In this document: piece after piece, positions 55,001-64,000 of the stretch | How positions within the stretch are numbered: position 1 is the stretch's first letter | Layout: each line of letters starts with the position of its first letter | Origin: Larix kaempferi | Lineage: Eukaryota; Streptophyta; Pinopsida; Pinales; Pinaceae | Direction: 5' to 3' | Length of the DNA stretch: 64,000 bases | Assembly (NCBI GenBank): GCA_027924585.1 | Contig: BSBM01001067.1 | Location: 5,726,501 to 5,790,500 of the forward strand | Notes under the pieces: model-generated | What the model saw: the letters and a program-made list of their open reading frames with translations, nothing else | The model's database searches: none | Told to the model about the DNA's origin: nothing | Program-made: the position numbers and the translations under genes

Positions 55001-56690
55001 ACATATCTAATGAGGAATTTATCTCTCATAACAAAATTGAAGAAAAATAAGATCCATATAAGAAAGACTTTGTTTAAAGTCCATACCAATCCCTATGAAG
55101 ATGGTGGTGTTGTTAAGTTGAATCACTTGTTGCAGCAAATGGAAGTTTACTTCATTGTTAAATTAAATTAAGAGTAATAATATTTTCCCAACAGAAGTTA
55201 GAAGGATATGCGTAGAATTGATGGGAAAGCTATACATATTCTCTTATACTAGATAATGACCTAGTAGAAACTAAGTGGCGGGATTGAAAAGGCCTCATCA
55301 ATACATCCATTTTTTTATCCCATAGTGTATGAGGACTCGTAGGGTATTTTTTAAGGACTCTAATATTATACTTAGGTATAGTATCGTAGGCGATTATTTT
55401 GTATTGAAAAAAACATGTATATCGATAGGTAGGCGAATATTAAATATGAAATATACAATTTACTACTGAAATATGTAAATTTTGGTGAATATTATGATAA
55501 AAAACACATATTTTATGTAAATATAGGCGATATTAGAGACTAAAAATGATCAAATAGCGAATTTTTTTTTTTTTTAAAAGCCCGAAAAATAGCCAATTGG
55601 CGAAATTTTGCCCTTAAAAATTACCTTGATGAGGAGGTCTAGAGGATTCATTGGAACTACTATCAATAGAGACAAGAGTAAAGTGTACAAGAGTATGTGA
55701 GATTTTGGAACATTGGATATAGAAGCTAAATGAAACAATAATACATTTAGCAAGATATAGAAGAGAAAGAATACAAGTAATGGTCCAAACCAATACTATT
55801 TATTAACCAATTAATGCTCAAAGAGAGTACATGAAGAATTCCTTATCAATGAGGTATATGACTTCATATATAGGAAACCAAGCTTAGGTTTAATTACATC
55901 CACATGATTAATGCTAGTGGTGGGCTCCTAAATGATCAATTGCACATTAAGGAAGCAATAATGATCGTGCATTAGCTAATAGGGTGTAACTAGGCTTAGG
56001 ACACTCCATTGAGGTGCTTTTGTGCCTAAGATTAGACGAGTGCACCCTCCTTAGAGAGTAAACTTTCCATGCATGAGTGGCTAGGGTTAACTAGCCCTAG
56101 AACTACCTCAAGAGGTAGTTAACTCAAATATGCATGTGAAATTGAAGTCTAATTAACTTAAATTATCCAATCATGTATTTAACTAAGCTAAAATAGCCAT
56201 CTAGGGTATATTAGTCAGTTAATTGAGCCTTAATTGCTAACATAAGTTCTCAAAATCCAAGAAAAGGAAGGGCACAACTCATGCTAGAGTTATTTTAATC
56301 CATAAAAAGGAAACAAAGAAGAAGACATGCACCATCACTGTGTTGGGGGAACATTTATCTCTAAATCTAGGGATTTGGCTAGCAGGAGGAGACAAATCCA
56401 TTATTTCTTGGTATTTTGTTTGGGAAGTGTTCTCAAATCCCTAAAACCTAGGGATTTGACTAGAAACAATGCTTTTGACTCTAGAGACAGGATATTATCT
56501 CCTATAGGAGCACATTTGACCCTTAGAGGTGTTGAACAAAGGCTTGATGATGTGTATGTACACAACACCCTTGGACGTAAGCCTAACTTAGGTGAGTATG
56601 ATGTACAAACAAATGGGTCCCAACAATAGAATCCATGTTAGGTACCCATGTACAAAAAATAATATATCCTAAAAGTGGGAAAAGAGAGAA
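52054..56690. other. AT-rich spacer
   Basis: There are many A/T runs and no recognised coding sequence. It holds a LINE-like 3' tail at 53243 and otherwise only short chance open frames, such as 54337-54561 and 56327-56629. Confidence 0.6.
53243..53278 (+). other. LINE-like 3' tail without body
   Basis: Eight T, CAGCTG, then a long A-rich run: TTTTTTTTCAG can pair perfectly with CTGAAAAAAAA. It resembles the ends of the LINEs at 9106 and 33299. No LINE coding sequence is recognisable upstream, so it would be a very short or decayed insertion. Confidence 0.4.
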
Positions 56691-58245
56691 AACCTAGTGG
56701 GAACCCCCCCCACCAAAACAAATGGGGGGATAGTGCTAAGTGGACTATAGTAGTCATCTTCAACCATGTCACTCTCATGTCCATCTGCTACCAACTTTGA
56801 TTGATATCTCCACTTGCACCATTGATGTTTCATACTAGGGGAAAGGGGATCTAGATGTTAAGTTTGGTTCTTTATTAGAGACTAATGCTCCTCCTTCATG
56901 GTAGCATCCCAATATGGATTTCCCACAACTTATGAAAAATACTGTGGACCTCATGTACTAACAATGCAACCATGGATGGGCATCAAGGTATCTATAATAG
57001 TGGGTTCATGAGAAGAACTTTTAGAATATGAGTGGGTCTACTAAGTATCTATTGGATATCCAACTAGATCACATGTTGCATGAAGAGTAGGATGTTCCTA
57101 AAGATGTATATTTTTTGGATCCACAACAACCTATTCATCAATGTCAATAACCTCTTCATTTGGATCTATAGAATATTCTTCATTAGTTGAATGGATGATT
57201 TGAATTGGTGCATCTCCCAAGATGGTAGGACTAGTGCATGGATCCAAGAAAGGAGATATATGATTTGAAACTTATAAGTCAAGAACACAAGAAGAGCATG
57301 ATTTGGAAAAGATAACAATAAATGCATGCCATATAGCTTGGGGATTTTCAAATTTTTATGTTGACTTCTTGAGATAGTTAAGGATTTTGATCTTTCCCAT
57401 TAAAATAAGATGTCTCAATTAATCATTATATTTTATCATACACTCATGTTCTTCATGATTGTGTTTCTTGCAGTAAGTACATACAATTATGTCCTTCTTG
57501 GTCTTCCAATATTTAGAGGAGGGGTTTTCCAGATTAAATCTAGGATTTTTCTCCTTATTTCCTTTGTTTTCTTGCTTCTACTTGATGTATTTCTTGATAC
57601 CCTGATTTGTATAAAGGGCATGGGCCTTTGATGAAATCAAGAATCCCATTTGAACAATATTATCTTTCTCATGGGTGAGGGAGTCAACAAAATCATCCAA
57701 ACTAGGAATTTTTCAAGTAGATCCAAGAGTTAATTTTATAGTATTATAGGTAGAAACAAATACTCAATACTGTAAGCCCAATTTGGATAGGATTGAGAGT
57801 ACTAGATGCTAATATTTCTTTTCTAACCACATCAATTAATCTATATATATAAATATTAAAACTTAGTGAATAAATATTCTATTGTATCAAAGTTACATGG
57901 GCTTAGATTTATGAGCTCATTATCCAATTGATGACCTCTCATCCCATCTTGCTTCCAAAAGATCCCTTCCAACTTGGTCCAGACTTCATTAGGAATTTTT
58001 ATAGCTTCAATGTGATATCATAGGTTAAGATAAATAGAGAGACAAATCATCCCAAAAGATTCATCCATCTAGTTGAACCATTTTTCCTTTTCCACCACTG
58101 AATTTGGGTAAGTTTATATTCCCATTGTGATTATGTAGAATCCCTTGTAGCACAATAAAATCATAGTCTTTCCCTTCCATTCAAAGTAATTGCTTAGGGT
58201 AAGAATTAGTTGGGTAGAGGTTCCAATCCTGCGGCCTTTCCAAAA
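56690..58245 (-). pseudogene. Copia gag-pol remnant, minus strand
   Basis: Reading the minus strand from 58245, gag gives LSNYFEWKGKTMILLCYKG, PNEVWTKLEGIFWKQDGMRG and LSPCNFDTIEYLFTKF, then (57.7-57.4 kb) SLTHEKDNIVQMGFLISSKA and a CCHC-like CKKHNHEEHE. Near 56.95-56.75 kb it gives GNPYWDATMKEEH, SLIKNQT, LDPLSPSMKHQWCKWRYQ and SKLVADG, the start of Copia RT. The span between gag and RT is only about 0.6 kb, so protease and integrase are deleted or unrecognisable. Many stops are present. No LTRs were identified. It is inactive. Confidence 0.75.
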
Positions 58246-58455
58246 AAGAAATACACCAGGGCCCCATAAATATGCAAATATCATATACGATGCTTCTCAA
58301 AACAAATCTACGAGCATTGGACAAAGGATATTGTGATTACAATTTTTTATGAAGACTAAATGGTAACAATTTATTGTTGTTTTAGCCTGTGTACTGGAAA
58401 AAAATCGTAAGCTAGGGTTTGCCTGTGTGCACGCGGCTGCGCATTTCTGCTGAGG

Positions 58456-59799
58456 ATGGGTGCCTCTGGAGGAGGACAACCCCCTCCTCCTCCGTCGTCC
58501 GCTGAGGAAGACGCATTCGCCCGGTTGATTAACGAGTATGGGAAAAAGACTGAGACCGCCCCGCCTCCGAAGTTTGTCAAGAAGATGGAGACCATACCTG
58601 AAATAGAACTGCCGTCGGAGAAGCCTATTCATCTGGCTGTCTCTCTTGCTGATAGGGCCCTCATAGGGTAGTTTACGGGATTGTGACCATCTCCTCGCTC
58701 CACGGAAACTTGGATCCAAAACAACTGGCGTCCCCTGATATCCCAAGGAGTCACAAGCTATGTGATTGGTAGAGGGTATTTCCTATTTGATTTCGCTTCG
58801 AAAGAGGATAGGGACCTGATCTTCAGAAGCGGGCCATATTTTATGGGGCCACAGGGCTTGTACCTGAATAGATGGACTCCAGATTTTGACCCTTCTATGG
58901 ATGTGCCCAAAGCAGTTCCAGTCTGGGTTCGACTGCCAAACCTCCCCATGCATTGCTGGAGTGAAGAATCTCTAAGAACCATTGGAAATGGTCTGGGGAA
59001 ATATATTGATAAAGCTGACCCTAAAGGTCAATATTCGTTTGCTCGTATCTGTGTGGAAGTCGACCTAGAAGCGGGCCTTCCTGAAGCTGTTAAACTTTCA
59101 ATCAAAGGATGGAAGCATTTCCAGCAACTGGACTATGAACAACTACCATTCAAGTGCAGGCATTGCCATGAATATGGCCACTTCCAGAGAAACTGTCCAA
59201 AATTCCAAAAATTTGAAACAGAGAAGAACCTGGAAGAAGATTGGCAGCAAGCCAAGAAGCATAAAGCTAACCCAAGAAGAAAAGGTCCCAAGGGGATCCC
59301 CCTGACTGGCGCCATGAAGGACCCTACGACCGCAGGCCCGGAGTCATCAAAAACCCAAGAAAGCAATCCAAACCCCAGATCTGGAAATAGTTTCGCCATT
59401 CTCGAAGACCAGACGCCACAGACAAAACCAAGCGAGCTTGGGGAACTCTCGCCCACGGCATCCCCCTCCTTGGCCAAAAGAAAGGAAGCTAGATCCGCAG
59501 AACACCTGGATGTGGAAATAGAAGCAACAAACCCAGCAAAGGAAGGTATGCAGCAAAATCCTGTAACCGATGAAGGCACAGAAGAAGAGGATACAGACAA
59601 AGATGACCATGAGTCAACAAAGCCTGCTAAAAAGGATCGTCGAGGAAGGAAAACTGAAAGGGAGAGAAGGGAAGTCGCCACTTATAAGGATAGGTTAGCA
59701 GGAGTCCAAACCACTATGGAGAAGCATCTCAATCCCAGAAATACCAGACAGCAAGGAAATGCCTCAAAAGGGGCAACCATCACAACCAAAGGTAAGTAA
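58456..59799 (+). pseudogene. LINE ORF1: DUF4283 plus CCHC zinc knuckle, two nonsense codons
   Basis: From the ATG at 58456 one frame runs 447 codons to the TAA at 59797-59799. The start is Gly/Pro-rich (MGASGGGQPPPPPSS). DUF4283 carries a TAG (58669) and a TGA (58684), where the left-edge relative reads Q and W in LIGQFTGLWP. It continues YVIGRGYFLFDFASKEDR, GPYFMGPQGLYLNRW, VPVWVRLPNLPMHCW and YSFARICVEVDLEAG. The CCHC knuckle is CRHCHEYGHFQRNC (residues 234-247). The tail is acidic then basic (EEEDTDKDDHES; KKDRRGRKTERERR). The protein would bind LINE RNA. Initiation at the internal ATG 58762 would give a 345-aa protein lacking the start of DUF4283. Confidence 0.9.
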
Positions 59800-62700
59800 T
59801 GCAGATTGTCTCCTGGAATTGTAGGGGGTTAGGAAGTAAGTCGAAATCGTTATCAATGAAAGATTTAATCAAAATATCGAATCCCTATATCCTCCTGATC
59901 CAGGAGACAAAAATGGAGGAGCAGGCCTGCCTTCTGGCTGCTCCTTCTTTTTGGAATCAAGCAGAATGCATTGCGGTCAGTTCAAGAGGGGCGTCTGGTG
60001 GCATCGCAACGCTCTGGGACCCTTCTAAGATTGAAATTGTAAGTCATGCTAAATCACCCCACTGGGTTTTTACTGAATTTCTGTTTAAAGATGCTAATCT
60101 CCAACTAAGCCTCTTTAACGTCTATGCTCCTATAAATGTCTCTGAGAAGCATTCATGCTGGACTAGTTTGAATGAACATATGGCATCCTCCCATTTAGAA
60201 AACTTTGTTATCGCGGGGGATCTAAATATTACTCTTTCCTCAGTGGAAAAAAAAGGAGGCAATATTGTCATAGACCCTGCCAGGGAATGGGTGGAGGACA
60301 TTATCTCGGAATGGGATCTGGAAGACATCAAACCAGCCAAAGGAAAATATACCTGGATGAACAAAAGGATAGGACCGGGCCACATAGCCACTAGACTAGA
60401 TAGGTTCCTGGTCCATCATTCTATCCATATTCATGGGTACGACCTGTCTTCCTCCATTCTTCCCTTTTGTGCCTCGGACCATAAGCCTATCTCTCTCTCC
60501 TTTATCAAAGATCAGAACCTTGGACCTATTCCCTTCAGATTCAATCCCGCTTGGATCCATTTGGAAGGCTTTGCGGATATTGTGGCAGCTGCCTGGGAAA
60601 CTAATGTCAAAGGGTCTCCCTTTTTCGTCTGGGAAGCAAAGTTGCGGCTGGTGAAAAAGGCACTTAAAGACTGGGCAAAACATCTGAAGTCTCCTAAACA
60701 GCAAAGGACCGAAGCAGAAAAAGCCCTGGAGGATCATCTCATAGGTAATGAAGGGAATCTATCTCAAACCTCTCTGGATAAAGAAACCTATCTTCACAAC
60801 AAGCTGCATGAAGCATGTAGGCTTGAAGAAAACTACTGGAAAATAAAATCAAGAAACACGTGGCTGCAGGAAGGGGACAAAAATACCAAGTTTTTCCATA
60901 AGCAAGCAGAGATCAGGAAACATTTCAAGACTATAACTAAGATTGATCATTTGGGGAAGCAGCTATATGAGTTTGACGAAATTAAAAAAGCAGCTCATGA
61001 ACACTTTCAAGATATGTATACGGAAACTTCACCAGGAAGGGACTTCAATCAATCTGAGTCTCTTAATAATATCCCGCTTCTGGTATCTGATCAAATGAAT
61101 CTTCAGCTCCTTCGCCCTATATCCCTTGAAGAAGTCAAATCAGCTGTTGATGGAATGAGCCCTGACAAAGCCCCTGGACCTGATGGATTCACAGCAAGAT
61201 TTCTCACATCCTGTTGGCCCCTCATCCACTCTGATATATTTCGGATGGTAAAGAAATCCCTGTCCTGTCTCAAATTAGGCGGAGGAACCAACTCTTCCTT
61301 CCTTGCCCTCATTCCCAAAGAAAAAGGAGCCTCATCCTTTTCTCGCTTCCGTCCTATCTCCCTCTGCAATATTGGCTATAAGGTAACCACCAAAGTCATT
61401 GCCAATAGACTGAAAGCTGTCCTTCCTCTCATTATACCCGAGAATCAAGGAGGCTTTATCAAAGGCAGGCAAATCTCTGACAATATCATCTTAGTCCAAG
61501 AGGCCATTCACTCTAGTGTGACTAGAAAAGAAAAAGGAATGGTTGTTAAACTGGATCTTGCCAATGCCTTTGACAGAGTCCGTCATAGCTTTCTGTTTCA
61601 GGTGATGACCAGATTTGGGTTTGCTCCAAAGCTGATCTCTTGGATCAAAGCCTGTATCAGCACTCCATGGATCGCTCCCCTGGTGAATGGGAGATCTACA
61701 GACTTCTTCCAAGCTTCAAGGGGTCTCAGGCAAGGATGTCCTCTGTCCCCTCTTCTCTACGCCATCCAAGCGGCCTCTCTCAGCTATATTCTGGACCATT
61801 ATAGAACTCATGAAGATCTTCTGGGGTTAAAAATTGTGCGTGGGGTTAAAGAAGTTAATCACGCCCAATTTGTTGATGACACTCTCCTTATGAGTGGAGC
61901 AAGTCCAACCATAGCTAGAAAGTTTAAAGAGGTACTTGACATCTATCAAGATGTTTCTAGAAGCAAAATAAATCATACCAAGAGCCAAATTTACAGCTGG
62001 AACTGCTCCCCAATTGAGTTGCAAGTTATATCCAGAATTCTCATGATAGAAGGGAAATACCATTGGACTGACTTTAAATATCTTGGAGTTCCAATATTCA
62101 AGGATAAGCCAAAGGTCGCCAGCTGGGAACCGTTGATTGAAAAGTTGAATCTGAAAATCAAAGCCTGGGGAGCCTCATGGCTAAATCTTGCAGGGAAATC
62201 AGTGCTCATAAAATTCGTTCTTGCTAGCATGCCTGTCTTTCAATGCTCCTTGCTTTTGGCTCCTATAACTGTCCTAAAAAAGATCGAGGTCCTTTTACGG
62301 ACATTTCTGTGGAAAGGGGGGAAACAGAATGAGAACAAACTTCCCCTGGTCAAATGGGAAAAAGTCACAGCCCCTTATCTTGAAGGTGGATTGCACATGC
62401 GAGATCTTAGGGCCCAAAATCTTGCCCTGGGAGCTAAGCTATTGTGGAATTTAGTGTTAGGAGACTCTTCATGGAGTAAACAGGTGTTATGGAAAAAGTA
62501 CTTTTCAGGGACTAGACTCAGATGCTTGGATCAGGGTCCGAAGGTGATAAAAGGCTCTCCCCTCTTTGCCCTATGTTCTAAAGCCTACCCCCTCCTTGCT
62601 GAGGATCTCGTGTGGATCCCTGGAAACGGAAAGAAAATTAGAATCTGGGAAGACTCCATCTATGGAAACCCTCCAATTGGAAACATAGAAGGGATGGACG

Positions 62701-64000
62701 GAATTCGGAGGTTTCTCTCAAGCCATGGAATCTCCAAACTTTGGGACATATCAAAATGGCATCCGGATGGTCAACAAAGATGGATAGGTTGGGTCATTCC
62801 TGATTGCCCTCCAACCCTTGCTGATGAAAAAGGTCTCCTCCTTCGTTGCCTGGATGGGAAATCCCCGGTTGCCAAAAGATATAAAAATGTAAGAGGTTGG
62901 GGCTCCAACTCCGGCCATTACTCTGTTGCTCAAGGTTACAGAAGCTTTAAAGCCATCCCCAATGTCCCTCGAAACCCTGCAGTCTAGAAGTACATCTGGT
63001 CCAACAAGTCGCTACCCAAAATCGACCACTTTATCTGGACTCTAGCTCACAATAGCTCCCTAACCACCGAAGTCCTGCGTAGGAAAGGATGGGAAGGCCC
63101 ATCTCGTTGCCCCCTATGCCTCGCTGCTGAAGAGATGTCCCCTCATTTGTTTATCTCTTGTCCCTTCTCCACTCTTGTCTGGAATCTGATGACTCTCCCA
63201 TGGCATATCCCCCTGAACTATGAAGATGTCCCCTCCCTTCTCTGTCGATGGTCGTCGTCTCCCCTTGTCAGGACCCATCCTAAGGACCCTCTAGCTATTG
63301 CCTGGTTAGCCCTCCCGAAATTCATCTGCTGGAAGCTTTGGCTTGAACGAAACAGTCAAATATTCCATGGAACCAGATCTTCTCCTTTACAGGTGGTGGT
63401 CAAAATAAAAGCCCTGTTAGGGGACTTCATAAGTTCACGAACCTCCCGATGCCTAAATTCGCCTTTATCGATTGAAGAAGCCAACTGGCTTGAGAGTATT
63501 CCTGGTACTGTAGCTAACTTTCCGGTCAGAGACCCGGTGCTGCATAGGTGGGAAATCAGATTTACGGGGGAGGAGTATGACCAGTGGTGTAAAAATCGTG
63601 GAAACAACCTATTGTACTTCGACGGAGCTTCAAAAGGAAATCCAGGGGAGGCAGGAGGGGGAGGGGTTTTTTTTAGCCCCGATGGACAACTGATATTCAC
63701 TTATTCCTGGAATTTAGGAGTAGAATCCAACAACATGGCGGAATCCCTGGCCCTTTGGCAAGGCTTAAACCAAGCTCTTCTCCATGGCGCACAGCATGCA
63801 ACTGTAGTAGGGGACTCCAGGATGATTATCCAGTGCATCAACACTATGAACTTGCCAGCATCCATGCGACTTCGTCAGGTTCTCCGAAGAATTGCACTAC
63901 TCATCCCTCTCTTCCATGACATCGAATTCTTCCATGTCCTTCGGAAGAACAATGGACAGGCTGACAAAGCAGCAAATGAAGCAATTAACCTAGGAAAAGG
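59799..64000 (+). pseudogene. LINE ORF2: endonuclease-RT-zf-RVT-RNase H, one TAG, runs off the edge
   Basis: From the ATG at 59799, whose A is the last base of the ORF1 stop, residues 1-235 form the endonuclease (SWNCRGLGS, QETKME, AGDLN, SDH at 226-228). RT follows with SPDKAPGPDGF, RFRPISLCN, KLDLANAFDRV, RQGCPLSP and catalytic FVDD at 691-694. A TAG at 62985-62987 (codon 1063) interrupts the frame, which then stays open to the window end. After it come zf-RVT (CPLC at about 1104, then HLFISC) and RNase H (YFDGASKGNPG with D1275, NNMAESLAL, GDSRM, GQADKAANEA). Lengths and motif spacing match the LINE at 4.7 kb. The TAG would yield RT without zf-RVT or RNase H. Confidence 0.92.

Larger units (their letters stand above)
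58380..64000 (+). mobile_element. near full-length L1-like LINE, cut by window edge
   Basis: The leader begins in the 58.38-58.46 kb region. ORF1 and ORF2 follow with a TAATG overlap, and RNase H runs to the right edge, so the 3' UTR is outside. There are two nonsense codons in ORF1 and one in ORF2, and no frameshift seen in 5.5 kb. It is more GC-rich than its surroundings. Its ORF1 is closely related to the fragment at 1-664. Confidence 0.92.

Overview
This window is nuclear DNA of a seed plant with a large, transposon-rich genome. The evidence is AT-rich intergenic DNA, spliced genes with introns over 1 kb, plant-type L1-like LINEs (DUF4283/zinc-knuckle ORF1; endonuclease-RT-zf-RVT-RNase H ORF2), Copia LTR elements primed by initiator tRNA-Met, and one abscisic-acid receptor gene. 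The element density and very long LTRs would suit a gymnosperm, but that is inference; nothing here identifies the species.

Layout. 1-664 (minus): decayed 5' part of a LINE ORF1, running off the left edge. 0.84-4.1 kb: AT-rich spacer with small tandem repeats. 4.1-9.14 kb (plus): 5'-truncated LINE with an almost intact ORF2 and a poly(A) tail. 9.9-13.6 kb (plus): the only confident host gene, a three-exon PYL8/PYL9-type ABA receptor of 183 aa, with TATA box, G-box, tiny uORF and a 3 x 209 bp tandem repeat in intron 1. 13.7-19.1 kb: spacer made largely of local duplications, including a decayed LINE RNase H piece copied as a 94-bp tandem. 19.2-26.3 kb (minus): a long, badly decayed LINE. 27.6-29.5 kb (plus): decayed Copia gag split by a solo LTR. 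32.4-33.3 kb (plus): short LINE 3' end with a 16-bp target-site duplication (TSD).

35.5-51.26 kb is a nested pair. The outer element has 3.25-kb LTRs, TSD GGTAT, a gag-only interior and no pol. A younger Copia (44008-50939, 649-bp LTRs differing at 6 positions, TSD TTGAA) sits inside its 3' LTR. The Copia pol has lost the RT catalytic core but keeps an open RNase H region, and three minisatellites lie between pol and the 3' LTR. A solo LTR of the same family lies at 28.8 kb. 51.26-52.05 kb holds an unrecognised ORF. 56.7-58.2 kb (minus) is a decayed Copia gag/pol. 58.4 kb to the right edge (plus) is a nearly full-length LINE with three nonsense codons and no frameshift seen.

Except for the PYL gene the coding content is transposon-derived. 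The most unusual points are the shared TAATG stop-start overlap joining ORF1 and ORF2 in two LINEs, a conserved inverted repeat overlapping the TATA box in all three LTRs of one Copia family, a young Copia copy that must have moved while already RT-defective, a gag-only giant-LTR element, and a plant receptor gene with a triplicated intron segment and a four-codon uORF. No tRNA, rRNA or CRISPR was seen.
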